Origin: a virus
Virus record (IMG/VR): IMGVR_UViG_3300042453_002338
Span: 1 to 20,900 of that record
Length of the DNA stretch: 20,900 bases
Direction: 5' to 3' (one strand)
Both the position numbers and the translations under genes were made by a program. This document shows positions 12,844-19,307 of the stretch, piece by piece. Numbering within the stretch: position 1 is the stretch's first letter; every line of letters begins with the position of its first letter. The notes beneath the pieces were generated by a model that ran no database searches, was not told the DNA's origin, and was given only the letters and a program-made list of their open reading frames with translations.

Positions 12844-14744
12844 CACATTCCTTTCATCATTTGTGCCAAGATCAAAGCGGTAATACTCCCCGCTTCAACT
12901 TCCATATTTACTGCCCACCCGTTCAAGATGGATGAAACGACTTCCTTCTTGTCATTCAGAACTCGCCACATCTGCGAGTCAATAGTTCCTGCTCCCTTGG
13001 GGTCAATGGCAGTGAACCACCACGCGACCACAGGGTTGACAGTGCCCACCCTGTGACAGCGATCTTCTGCCTGCTCGCCCATAGAAGGCGACCAAGGCAA
13101 CTGTGCCAACACAACATGGCGACTGGATGTCAAAGTGATGCCCGTCCCTGCCGCCATGTATTGACCGATAATGACATCAATCTCACCGCGCTGAAACTTC
13201 TCAACGTGATTGTGCTTTGTCTTGGCATCCACACCACCGTTGATAACAACAACTTTGTGCTTGTTGCCAAGTTTCTCTTTCAAATCTTTAATAACACTGG
13301 TGTGATGGGCGAACACAACTACCTGTTCTCCTTCTGCAAGGATGTTAAGACAATGCTCAACTACGGCATTGACCTTTGCCAATCCCAACAGTTCCCACAA
13401 CTTGTTCATTTGTACAATAACTTTGGCATTTGACGCAGCAACGAGAGCATCCAATCCGTAAGTCTCATACACCCAAGTAAGAAAGTCAGTTTCAGCCTTG
13501 CGATACTCCGTCATTACTTGATCAGACAACTCAACATCTACCTGCGCACGACGCTTCGGTGGAAGTTCAGTGAGTACATCTTCTTTCCGGTGTCGTGCCA
13601 TGCACGTTCCGGTGAGAATCTGATTCAGTTCTGAAGTGTTCGTTGCCCCACTGTAGTTTGGGAACCCATTGACCACTTTGTAATCACAGTAACGATTGTA
13701 AAAGTTACGACGAGTGCCGAACACACTGTCCAGCCTGTCAATGATCCTAAGAGGAGATACCAACTCAGACGGACGATTGGGTGTGATAGTTCCACTCATC
13801 AACACAACGTACCCATCGCGGTCAATCATGTTGGCGATGTTGTAGATAGCACGAGATCTCTGAGCCTTCATGTTTTTTACAGAGTGTGCTTCATCAACGA
13901 TGAGGCATTGGTACTTTTGCATCAGCACGTTTTGCCAGTTCGCCACAATGGAATCACTAATGATGAGCGCATCATGGGAGTCAATCTTGTATGGAGTACG
14001 ACCACTCACTGTTGTTACTTTCATCCAAGGCGCGAACTTTTCGCACTCATGCACCCAGTTCCACCGCAAATGTGCAGGAACAACAATCAGTGCTTTCTTA
14101 CCCTCAGTAATAGCATTGAGAGCAATAGCGATTCCAGTAGGGGTCTTACCAAGACCCATAGCATCAGTAATGAGGCAACGCTTAGTCCTAATGGCGTACT
14201 CAACAGATGCTTTTTGGTAGTTCAACAATGGCAGTTTCAGATCAACCGAACACACCCCATTGTGAGCCTTAGAAAGTTCCATGAGGTAGGGATCGGGCAC
14301 AACCGCAGGTTGGATTCGTGGAAGAACCGAACACATGGATTCCAGTTCCCTTCGTACACGCGCAGTGTCAATGAAGTTCGCTGAAAGACCCACAACAGGA
14401 GAACAATCTTCCAAGCGGTGGTATGTGTCCCAACCGCCGTCATGGAACGCGCAGTATCCATTTCCAGTTTCTACGATCTCGCCACACAAGACGCATTTGT
14501 CTTTTCTAGTATTGACAATGATCGCTGTCGTATTTACCGGAAGATGTAACTGGCTTTCATTGCGAGTAACAGGAATGCCTTTAATGTAGGACTCCAAGTC
14601 AATCCCTGAACGAATGGTCAGAGAATCCAACTTCTGTTCTTCAATAAAGTTGTCAATCTCGTCCTCTGAAATGCCAATAGAAGCGGTACGCTCCATTAAC
14701 GCAACGCGGATACGACTTTGCTGTTTAGGTGTGATACCTGTCAT
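12843..14744 (-). CDS. SNF2-family DEAH helicase/translocase
   Basis: A 633-residue protein. Start chosen at ATG 14744 with AAAGGA upstream; the frame runs 84 codons further, across the divergent promoter region, and that part lacks coding character. A zinc knuckle C84-x2-C87 with C98 and H101 precedes the motor. Motifs: Q-like LNYQKASVEYA (174-184), Walker A DAMGLGKT (194-201), DEAH (284-287), SGT (317-319), FAHHTS (478-483), AAGTGITLTSS (531-541) and QAEDRCHRVG (558-567). These define a SNF2 ATPase close to SMARCAL1-type annealing helicases and phage T5/actinophage homologues. It probably remodels replication or recombination intermediates. Its promoter is divergent from the right arm and shares its operator. 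Confidence 0.92.
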   Translation of the reverse strand: MTGITPKQQSRIRVALMERTASIGISEDEIDNFIEEQKLDSLTIRSGIDLESYIKGIPVTRNESQLHLPVNTTAIIVNTRKDKCVLCGEIVETGNGYCAFHDGGWDTYHRLEDCSPVVGLSANFIDTARVRRELESMCSVLPRIQPAVVPDPYLMELSKAHNGVCSVDLKLPLLNYQKASVEYAIRTKRCLITDAMGLGKTPTGIAIALNAITEGKKALIVVPAHLRWNWVHECEKFAPWMKVTTVSGRTPYKIDSHDALIISDSIVANWQNVLMQKYQCLIVDEAHSVKNMKAQRSRAIYNIANMIDRDGYVVLMSGTITPNRPSELVSPLRIIDRLDSVFGTRRNFYNRYCDYKVVNGFPNYSGATNTSELNQILTGTCMARHRKEDVLTELPPKRRAQVDVELSDQVMTEYRKAETDFLTWVYETYGLDALVAASNAKVIVQMNKLWELLGLAKVNAVVEHCLNILAEGEQVVVFAHHTSVIKDLKEKLGNKHKVVVINGGVDAKTKHNHVEKFQRGEIDVIIGQYMAAGTGITLTSSRHVVLAQLPWSPSMGEQAEDRCHRVGTVNPVVAWWFTAIDPKGAGTIDSQMWRVLNDKKEVVSSILNGWAVNMEVEAGSITALILAQMMKGM

Positions 14745-14770
14745 ACAGTCCTTTCTGTTGTCCGTGTCGC

Positions 14771-14798
14771 ATCCTATCTGGATTGGGACGATTCCCAC
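14771..14798 (-). promoter_or_regulatory. Minus-strand promoter of the SNF2-WhiB unit
   Basis: On the minus strand, GGTGGG (14799-14794), a 17-bp spacer and TAGGAT (14776-14771) make a TAnnnT promoter. Transcription would start near 14764, about 20 bases before ATG 14744 and just ahead of its AAAGGA. The -10 lies 30.5 bp from the centre of the palindrome at 14799-14814. Confidence 0.55.
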
Positions 14799-14814
14799 CG
14801 TGACAAAAGTCACA
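14799..14814. promoter_or_regulatory. CRP/GlxR-like palindromic operator between divergent promoters
   Basis: The core GTGA-CAAAAG-TCAC matches the TGTGA-N6-TCACA half-site arrangement of CRP/FNR-family sites (GlxR and Crp in Actinobacteria). The symmetry extends to CCACCGTGAC / GTCACAGTGG (14795-14818) with one mismatch. It lies midway between two opposed -10 elements. Binding protein unknown; a phage repressor is equally possible. Confidence 0.55.
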
Positions 14815-14842
14815 GTGGAAAATGGTGAGTACCCTGTACAAT
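14814..14842 (+). promoter_or_regulatory. Plus-strand promoter of the right-arm genes
   Basis: AGTGGA (14814-14819), a 17-bp spacer and TACAAT (14837-14842). The weak -35 is what an activator-dependent promoter would show: the palindrome centre would sit about 42 bp before the predicted start (near 14849), the class II activator position. A leader of about 29 bases with AAAGGAG precedes ATG 14878. Confidence 0.55.
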
Positions 14843-14877
14843 CGTGTGTGAACATTGGACAACTAAAGGAGACACAG

Positions 14878-15132
14878 ATGACTGTCCGTACCATCATCGG
14901 CGCAAACGCCGTAATCAAATGGGGGCACGACGACCCCGAAACTGAAAATGTGTACATTTCGTTTGGACGCGAAGTTGCTGACATCGACGGTTTCATTTAC
15001 GGCGACACTTTTGGAGTCAATGACTATCGTATCTTTTTCTACGGATCACCCTCAGATGAGGAGAACTACCGCGAAGGACATGAAGATTGGGTTTTGGTTG
15101 ATTGGGAGTTTGTGTACCGTGACGAAGCATGA
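14878..15132 (+). CDS. Small acidic hypothetical protein, 84 residues
   Basis: ATG 14878 follows AAAGGAG (about 14865-14871) and is the first gene of the right arm. The protein is acidic with strand-like segments (VYISFGREVADIDGFIYGD, then VLVDWEFVYRDEA). The frame is open upstream to 14614 but that would cross the promoter region. No family is recognised; small acidic early phage proteins often inhibit host factors, which is only a general analogy. Confidence 0.7.
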   Translation: MTVRTIIGANAVIKWGHDDPETENVYISFGREVADIDGFIYGDTFGVNDYRIFFYGSPSDEENYREGHEDWVLVDWEFVYRDEA

Positions 15133-15142
15133 AGGAGACATT

Positions 15143-15388
15143 GTGAGCGTACCGACAAAGGTAAAAGTGTTCGGCAAGATGTGGGCACTGAAATACATCC
15201 TCACACATCCCAACTGGAAGAATGAATACGAAGACACATGGACTTCATTTTCCAACTACGACATTAACTTGTACGTTGAGGAAGGGTATCTGAGCGTTTG
15301 CGCTTACCCATTCACCCGTGTACTTCCTAGTGGATGTGCAGAGGTTGATTACAGCAACTGGGCAACACTCTACAGCGTGAAAGGCTGA
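15143..15388 (+). CDS. Small hypothetical protein, 81 residues, GTG start
   Basis: GTG 15143 with AAGGAG at about 15132-15137, 5 bases upstream; longer in-frame starts (14948) would overlap the previous gene almost completely and lack a ribosome-binding site. Aromatic-rich, with strands such as YDINLYVEEGYLSVCAYPF. No domain is recognised. The next gene starts two bases after its stop. Confidence 0.65.
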   Translation: MSVPTKVKVFGKMWALKYILTHPNWKNEYEDTWTSFSNYDINLYVEEGYLSVCAYPFTRVLPSGCAEVDYSNWATLYSVKG

Positions 15389-15390
15389 CA

Positions 15391-15630
15391 ATGACTACTC
15401 TGATTGACCGTGACATTTGGTACGCTGTGGGTTACTTGCAGTGCTACATTGACACTTGGGGCGATCTCTCCAATCTTGATGCGTGGTTCAACTTGAACGC
15501 TAGTTGGGATGCCAACATCACGCACAACGAAAATGGAGAACTGGTTATCAAGGCATACCCCGTTGTAAATGACAGCGTTGATCTGAACTCCCCCCACATC
15601 ATTTGGTCGGGCAAGGCAGATGCCTCATAA
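15391..15630 (+). CDS. Small acidic hypothetical protein, 79 residues
   Basis: ATG 15391 lies two bases after the preceding TGA, with GAAAGG (about 15378-15383) as ribosome-binding site. Contains Trp/Asp-rich segments (DTWGDLSNLDAWFNLNASWD) and ends in HIIWSGKADAS. Its composition resembles that of the preceding gene, as if the two were distant relatives, but I cannot align them convincingly. The next gene overlaps by 11 bases. Confidence 0.65.
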   Translation: MTTLIDRDIWYAVGYLQCYIDTWGDLSNLDAWFNLNASWDANITHNENGELVIKAYPVVNDSVDLNSPHIIWSGKADAS

Positions 15631-15997
15631 AAACGACTTGCTTTGCATCGTTCACGACTTGGACGAAGAAGTTGGTGTTGGTATCTTTACTATCAACATT
15701 AAAACGGAGCAGTGGGAACCTTACGATCTGTTTTACATTCCTGTAGCGGAATGGTTGTATCACGATCCTGTGTATTTTGCTATGGACAAGGTTGTGAAAG
15801 CGTATGGAACCCTGTACCATGATGCTCGTAAAAAACAGATTGCCTACGACGGCTTTTTGGACTGGACAGTAGAACTTCTGCCTTCACGACACAGGTTTTG
15901 CTACGCCTATCGGGATGGCGAAGAATGGGCAGAAGTAAAACAAGAACTCAACGAAAGGAAAAGTCGTGCGCTCACTGCAACTTATCAGTTTAGATAA
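15620..15997 (+). CDS. Hypothetical protein, 125 residues
   Basis: ATG 15620 within the end of the previous gene. The first part has alternating hydrophobic and acidic residues (LLCIVHDLDEEVGVGIFTINI), then aromatic-rich helices, and a charged C-terminal helix EEWAEVKQELNERKSR. No family is recognised. The following gene starts 32 bases before its stop, inside the C-terminal helix codons. Confidence 0.65.
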   Translation: MPHKNDLLCIVHDLDEEVGVGIFTINIKTEQWEPYDLFYIPVAEWLYHDPVYFAMDKVVKAYGTLYHDARKKQIAYDGFLDWTVELLPSRHRFCYAYRDGEEWAEVKQELNERKSRALTATYQFR

Positions 15998-16229
15998 AGA
16001 CACATACACCGCATACGCTGTCATCGCTACGGAAGAAACAGATTCTTCAGACTACCTTGCTGATCCCAACATTCAACGCACGTTGGTATCTGTCACTCCT
16101 GATCAGGTCGTCCTTGACTTTTATCATGGAGAGAACCGCATTCACTCGTTGATGCTGGATTATGACGAATGGTTTGCTCTTTCTGAACTGTTCAACAACA
16201 TCATTAAAAAGGAGGCAGAAGATGAATGA
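15966..16229 (+). CDS. Small acidic hypothetical protein, 87 residues, GTG start
   Basis: GTG 15966 is preceded by AAAGGA at about 15955-15960. The product shows a beta-rich first half (LQLISLDKDTYTAYAVIATEE) and an acidic C-terminus ending in IIKKEAEDE. It overlaps the previous gene by 32 bases and the next by 8. Function is unknown. Confidence 0.65.
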   Translation: MRSLQLISLDKDTYTAYAVIATEETDSSDYLADPNIQRTLVSVTPDQVVLDFYHGENRIHSLMLDYDEWFALSELFNNIIKKEAEDE

Positions 16230-16515
16230 TCAAGATTTTTATACATCCATTGTTTTTAGCACTCAGACATTGAAAGATGAGGCTGACCAATGGTTCTTTG
16301 ATCACAATGAAAAAATCAAGTATCAAGATCCTTATGAACGTGATGCGATGCAGTGGCTTTTGAACAACGCTACACAGGAACAAATGGAAAGCATTTGCGC
16401 CATGTGTATTGAGGATGACGCGCTGTGGGATCAGTTTCGTCGCACAGTCCTCTCTACCATCCAATACTACTTCCAAGAAAATGTTGCCGACAAGATGGAA
16501 GGCGGAACCCAATGA
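16222..16515 (+). CDS. Hypothetical protein, 97 residues
   Basis: ATG 16222 has one of the strongest ribosome-binding sites in the window, AAAAAGGAGG at about 16206-16215. The protein is acidic and mostly helical (LKDEADQWFFDHNEKIKYQD, then ATQEQMESICAMCIEDD). CAMC could bind metal but stands alone. The stop overlaps the next ATG (ATGA). Function is unknown. Confidence 0.7.
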   Translation: MNDQDFYTSIVFSTQTLKDEADQWFFDHNEKIKYQDPYERDAMQWLLNNATQEQMESICAMCIEDDALWDQFRRTVLSTIQYYFQENVADKMEGGTQ

Positions 16516-16736
16516 GTGAAATGACAGTACAAAAAGTAACTGTTCACCAGTCACCCTACTACGACGGGTGTGACGCTATTTGGGCACAGATTGACGGTCA
16601 GAGTACTTGGATTACCTACGAACAGGTGGATGGAGCATTGCTCATTTGCTCTGATCGTGTGGATGGTTTAGAAACTTTGCAACTTGGTGACGGTCGTTTG
16701 GCTCTCGTGCAGAGCATTGACTTGGATTACTTGTAA
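16512..16736 (+). CDS. Small acidic hypothetical protein, 74 residues
   Basis: ATG 16512 overlaps the upstream TGA (ATGA). The chain reads as a small beta-rich fold (VQKVTVHQSPYYDGCDAIWA, then TWITYEQVDGALLICSD). No family is recognised. It is the last gene before one of the repeated promoter elements, which begins 18 bases after its stop. Confidence 0.65.
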   Translation: MSEMTVQKVTVHQSPYYDGCDAIWAQIDGQSTWITYEQVDGALLICSDRVDGLETLQLGDGRLALVQSIDLDYL

Positions 16737-16753
16737 TCAAAAAAAAGATTGTC

Positions 16754-16790
16754 GTCACAGGTTGGTATTTCGTAAAAAAGACGATAGCGT
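16754..16790 (+). promoter_or_regulatory. Repeated promoter element E, probable leaderless promoter
   Basis: GTCAC half-site (16754-16758), then TTGGTA (16762-16767), a 17-bp spacer and TAGCGT (16785-16790), with CGATAG overlapping the -10. Seven bases separate the -10 from ATG 16798 and there is no Shine-Dalgarno, so the transcript would begin at or next to the start codon. It shares TTCGTAAAAA and GACGATAG blocks with the element at 17794. Confidence 0.6.
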
Positions 16791-16797
16791 TCTGTAC

Positions 16798-16989
16798 ATG
16801 GACAAACAACACTTGCGCTCTCTCATTCGGGAAATGGCTGTGCCAACGCATCGTCAGGCTCTCACCGAGTCCAATGTGCGATGGATGCAACGCAACCTTG
16901 CGATTCAGAATAGCGATCACCCTCAGTTTGAGACAGTACAAAAAATGTTGGTAAAGATTGCTCAGTCACAAGACTGGGACATGGAATAA
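16798..16989 (+). CDS. Small hypothetical protein, 63 residues, leaderless start
   Basis: ATG 16798 is chosen because it lies 7 bases after a TAnnnT -10; the longer frame from 16684 would cover the promoter and overlap the previous gene. Sequence is helical and basic to neutral (KQHLRSLIREMAVPTHRQAL, then NVRWMQRNLAIQN) and ends DWDME. Function is unknown. The next ribosome-binding site overlaps its stop. Confidence 0.6.
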   Translation: MDKQHLRSLIREMAVPTHRQALTESNVRWMQRNLAIQNSDHPQFETVQKMLVKIAQSQDWDME

Positions 16990-17000
16990 AAGGAGTACAC

Positions 17001-17297
17001 ATGATTGCAAAAGTACGGATGAAGGTGGATGAACCGATTGAGATTCGGTTTCATTCCTCTAGCACAGATAAGAACTGGCAACTCGTTGCCAGTGTCAATA
17101 CAAATGGAACAGTAAGTTATACACTTTATTCCATTCCTCACACCGCTAATACATACTCTCTGACCAACTTGGTTGGCGAGTCAGATCAAGTTTTGCCACG
17201 CAAGACATACACTGATTGGCAGAACGACGTTATCAACTGGGTTTCTACACTCCGCACAAAGCACACCACCATTTACGAGATTGACGAGGTTTTCTGA
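17001..17297 (+). CDS. Hypothetical protein, 98 residues
   Basis: AAAAGGAG (16988-16995), the recurrent AAAGGAGTACACA cassette, precedes ATG 17001. The protein looks beta-rich (VRMKVDEPIEIRFHSS, then WQLVASVNTNGTVSYTLYSI) with a C-terminal helix. No family is recognised. Its TGA overlaps the next ATG (TGATG). Confidence 0.7.
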   Translation: MIAKVRMKVDEPIEIRFHSSSTDKNWQLVASVNTNGTVSYTLYSIPHTANTYSLTNLVGESDQVLPRKTYTDWQNDVINWVSTLRTKHTTIYEIDEVF

Positions 17298-17764
17298 TGG
17301 GACTTGACCAATACCTGTACGCAAAAACATTTCTTTACCCTTCTCCCTACAAACAAAGCACTGAAAATGCTAAGTTTTCAGCAGTTGCAGAACTGTTGGG
17401 AGTCGCTTCTTTCATGGACACTGAGTTGCCGTCCATGTTTTTTGAGGTCAAGGTAGCGCAGTGGCGTAAGTCCAATCAGATTCATAACTGGTTCGTTGAG
17501 AACGTTCAGGGCGGTGAAGACGACTGCCGTGAGTATGATGTGTCACGAGAACAACTTGAAGAACTGGTTTCTCTCTGTGAGCAAGTGATTGAGGATCACA
17601 GTCTTGCAAATGAACTTCTGCCCACTGTACAAGGCTTCTTCTTTGGTGGTACTGATTACGACGAGTGGTATTTCAATGATGTGAAATACACCGCAGGAAC
17701 ACTGAAGAAACTTCTTGCAGATGTTCCCAGCGACTTTTATTTCGTGTACTCGTCCTCTTGGTAA
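17297..17764 (+). CDS. Conserved phage protein of the MGLDxYLYA type, 155 residues
   Basis: ATG 17297 overlaps the previous TGA. The opening MGLDQYLYAK, the centre VAQWRKSNQIHNWFVENVQGGEDDCREY with following VSREQLEELVSLC, and LPTVQGFFFGGTDYDEWYFND match a protein I recall as widespread in phages and some bacteria under hypothetical annotations. The conserved Trp, His and Asp residues suggest a defined binding or catalytic site, but the function is unknown to me. It is followed by the long inverted repeat and promoter at 17778-17839. Confidence 0.75.
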   Translation: MGLDQYLYAKTFLYPSPYKQSTENAKFSAVAELLGVASFMDTELPSMFFEVKVAQWRKSNQIHNWFVENVQGGEDDCREYDVSREQLEELVSLCEQVIEDHSLANELLPTVQGFFFGGTDYDEWYFNDVKYTAGTLKKLLADVPSDFYFVYSSSW

Positions 17765-17777
17765 AAAAAGACAAATG

Positions 17778-17839
17778 TTTTGTTGGTACGATGTTGTGAT
17801 TCGTAAAAAGTGACGATAGACAGCATCGTACCAACGAAA
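17778..17839. repeat. Long inverted repeat around promoter element D
   Basis: GTTGGTACGATG (17782-17793) and CATCGTACCAAC (17824-17835) are perfect 12-bp inverted copies, extendable to 16 bp (17778-17839) with one G-U. The 30 bases between them hold the promoter -35 and -10. No T-tract follows the right arm, so a terminator is unlikely. Confidence 0.8.
17794..17822 (+). promoter_or_regulatory. Repeated promoter element D
   Basis: TTGTGA (17794-17799), 17-bp spacer, TAGACA (17817-17822), with CGATAG overlapping the -10 as in the other elements. A 19-bp stretch ending in the -35 region (17785-17803) matches 19869-19887 at 18 of 19 positions. The transcript would start near 17829 and carry only the tail of the right inverted-repeat arm. 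Confidence 0.5.
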
Positions 17840-17849
17840 GGGGATGCAA

Positions 17850-18041
17850 GTGACTGTTTTGCGACGTTTTGAGATGCAGTGTGACACCTGTGGTATGCAC
17901 ACAGCCGAATGTTGGAACTGGGTATCTAACATGAAGGACGATCTTCTGAAAAAAGGTTGGAAGATTGGTAATACTTCAAAATGCCCGTCATGCGCTGGCA
18001 TTGACCCCGATTATTGGGAAACTAGTTGGCACATCGTATAA
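17850..18041 (+). CDS. Small zinc-ribbon protein, 63 residues
   Basis: GTG 17850 is preferred to the in-frame ATG at 17844 because AAAGGGG (17837-17843) abuts that ATG but lies 6 bases from the GTG; this is uncertain by two residues. Two CxxC pairs, C11-C14 (CDTC) and C45-C48 (CPSC), flank a helix NWVSNMKDDLLKKGWKIG, a rubredoxin-like zinc-ribbon layout. The role is unknown; metal binding is likely. The next gene's ribosome-binding site overlaps its stop. Confidence 0.65.
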   Translation: MTVLRRFEMQCDTCGMHTAECWNWVSNMKDDLLKKGWKIGNTSKCPSCAGIDPDYWETSWHIV

Positions 18042-18055
18042 AAGGAGTACACGAA

Positions 18056-18304
18056 ATGAATGAAACTCAACTTCGCAACTTTGCACTGACAAACGCATTG
18101 AATCACTATCTCTGTGATGTTCCTGAGAACAATCACCCTGAAGAAGTGTTGGAGATGCTTTCAGAAGGAGATGACAGTCTTCTTGTGTGGGAACCTTTTG
18201 AGCATCATCCCAAGTCGGTCATCGCTGATCTTGTAGATGACTTGGCTCACAGCCTGAAGCACCAGTACGACTACATCATTACTAATAGCAAGAAGGAGAA
18301 CTGA
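18056..18304 (+). CDS. Small acidic hypothetical protein, 82 residues
   Basis: Start at ATG 18056 behind AAAAGGAG (18040-18047); the in-frame ATG at 18026 would overlap the previous gene and lacks a site. Helical and acidic (NHPEEVLEMLSEGDDSLLVW, then SVIADLVDDLAHSLKHQ). No family is recognised. Confidence 0.7.
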   Translation: MNETQLRNFALTNALNHYLCDVPENNHPEEVLEMLSEGDDSLLVWEPFEHHPKSVIADLVDDLAHSLKHQYDYIITNSKKEN

Positions 18305-18305
18305 C

Positions 18306-18722
18306 ATGGGAGCAGACTTCACTTACTCAGTGATTGACATGGAGATTGACAAGAACGATCTCATTGAGATTGTCAATACTGCCAGCGAAGATACATTGAA
18401 CGCTTTTTATAGCGAGTTTGATTATTTTCTTGAAACTTCATACAACGTTTCTTCGGAAGATTACGAAGATCAACAAGAGTTTTACAACGATGTTCGCAAT
18501 GGTTTGATTGGTACTATCAACGAAGCGTACGCTTGCGAAAACTCACGAGAAGTAGCCCCGTTGTGGATTGACTGCCCTGAAACAGGATCAACTCACAAGT
18601 ATCTGATCACCGGAGGAATGTCGTGGGGAGATACCCCCACAGAAGCATACGACGCATTTTGCATCGTAGATGCTTTGCAGATTTACTTCCGCAAGGAGCA
18701 AAAGAAAGCACAAAATGTCTGA
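18306..18722 (+). CDS. Acidic hypothetical phage protein, 138 residues
   Basis: AAGGAG at about 18293-18298 precedes ATG 18306, one base after the previous stop. Strongly acidic first half (DMEIDKNDLIEIVNTASEDT, then SSEDYEDQQEFYNDV). The C-terminal part HKYLITGGMSWGDTPTEAYDAF resembles a segment I recall from other phage hypothetical proteins (ITGGMSWGDxPT). Function is unknown. The next gene overlaps its end by 8 bases. Confidence 0.7.
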   Translation: MGADFTYSVIDMEIDKNDLIEIVNTASEDTLNAFYSEFDYFLETSYNVSSEDYEDQQEFYNDVRNGLIGTINEAYACENSREVAPLWIDCPETGSTHKYLITGGMSWGDTPTEAYDAFCIVDALQIYFRKEQKKAQNV

Positions 18723-18870
18723 CTCTTACACATTTACCATCACCGTTGCCAAGCGTGACGACTTGGATCATCCACGAGATGAGCAGGAAGCCTATTACTT
18801 GGTAAAGGAACGTTTAGAGAGTGGCTCGTTGCTTGACATTGTTAGTATCAACTGGCGACCGAATGAGTGA
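18715..18870 (+). CDS. Very small hypothetical protein, 51 residues
   Basis: ATG 18715 lies inside the end of the previous gene in another frame; AAGGAG is about 16 bases upstream, rather far. The sequence YTFTITVAKRDDLDHPRDEQ and the acidic helix EAYYLVKERLESGSLLDIVSI suggest a small strand-helix fold. Its stop (18868-18870) lies inside the palindrome of the next promoter element. Confidence 0.55.
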   Translation: MSDSYTFTITVAKRDDLDHPRDEQEAYYLVKERLESGSLLDIVSINWRPNE

Positions 18871-18910
18871 CAAAAGTCACGTTGGTAAAAGGTACAACTG
18901 GCGATAGGTT
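18866..18910 (+). promoter_or_regulatory. Repeated promoter element B with CRP-like palindrome, leaderless
   Basis: AGTGA-CAAAAG-TCACG (18866-18881) repeats the palindrome core of 14799-14814. It is followed by TTGGTA (18882-18887), 17-bp spacer, and TAGGTT (18905-18910) overlapping CGATAG. The -10 starts 31.5 bp from the palindrome centre, against 30.5 at 14806. Seven bases separate the -10 from ATG 18918. Confidence 0.6.
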
Positions 18911-18917
18911 GGATGAC

Positions 18918-19103
18918 ATGACAACAGTACAAGACCGGCTCAACTGGATTCATTCTCTGTTTCAGGAACTTGAAACCCAAGGTGTGGAACTTCCAATGGG
19001 CGATTACAACTATGTCTATGACATGATTGAAACTATCCGTGACAATCATACTGACGGATGGGAATGGACTATTGGCGTAGGGACACAGCCCTACTCAGAG
19101 TGA
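18918..19103 (+). CDS. Small acidic hypothetical protein, 61 residues, leaderless start
   Basis: ATG 18918 is chosen because it sits 7 bases after TAGGTT and has no Shine-Dalgarno; the longer in-frame start near 18867 would translate the promoter itself. Mostly helical and acidic (VQDRLNWIHSLFQELETQG, then YVYDMIETIRDNHTDGW). Function is unknown. Confidence 0.6.
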   Translation: MTTVQDRLNWIHSLFQELETQGVELPMGDYNYVYDMIETIRDNHTDGWEWTIGVGTQPYSE

Positions 19104-19130
19104 CAAAACACAAAGTAAAGGAGTACACAA

Positions 19131-19307
19131 ATGACTGACAAGTATTATTTTGCCGGTGACGGCAACTACGGTGACGCAAATGACTTGTTTATTTGCGACA
19201 CTTCCAACTGGGACGAGCGTGATTGGATGCGCGTTGATCTTTCCCAAGACTATGAACGTCTTGACGTAGCGCGACAGATCTTTCAAGAAAATGAGGAAGT
19301 GCGATGA
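19131..19307 (+). CDS. Very small acidic hypothetical protein, 58 residues
   Basis: ATG 19131 follows a full copy of the cassette AAAGGAGTACACAA (19117-19130). Asp- and aromatic-rich (YYFAGDGNYGDANDLF, then TSNWDERDWMRVDLSQDYER), with a C-terminal helix. The strong ribosome-binding site and the ATGA overlap with the next gene support it. Function is unknown. Confidence 0.65.
   Translation: MTDKYYFAGDGNYGDANDLFICDTSNWDERDWMRVDLSQDYERLDVARQIFQENEEVR

Noticed and set aside
13870-14384. Plus-strand open frames opposite the SNF2 gene
   Set aside because: They mirror conserved helicase codons on the other strand and show no family features.
14795-14818. Hairpin read as a rho-independent terminator
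   Set aside because: No T-tract follows on either strand and it lies between divergent gene starts; an operator fits better.
14745-14996. In-frame upstream extension of the SNF2 gene (84 extra codons on the minus strand)
   Set aside because: It crosses the divergent promoter region and part of the first right-arm gene, lacks helicase-like sequence, and the ATG at 14744 has a good AAAGGA site.
17543-18001. 152-codon minus-strand open frame
   Set aside because: It lies over two supported plus-strand genes and the inverted repeat, and its translation has no recognisable pattern.
18867-18917. Longer N-terminus for the gene at 18918
   Set aside because: It would translate the promoter element itself and has no ribosome-binding site; the leaderless ATG fits the -10 spacing.
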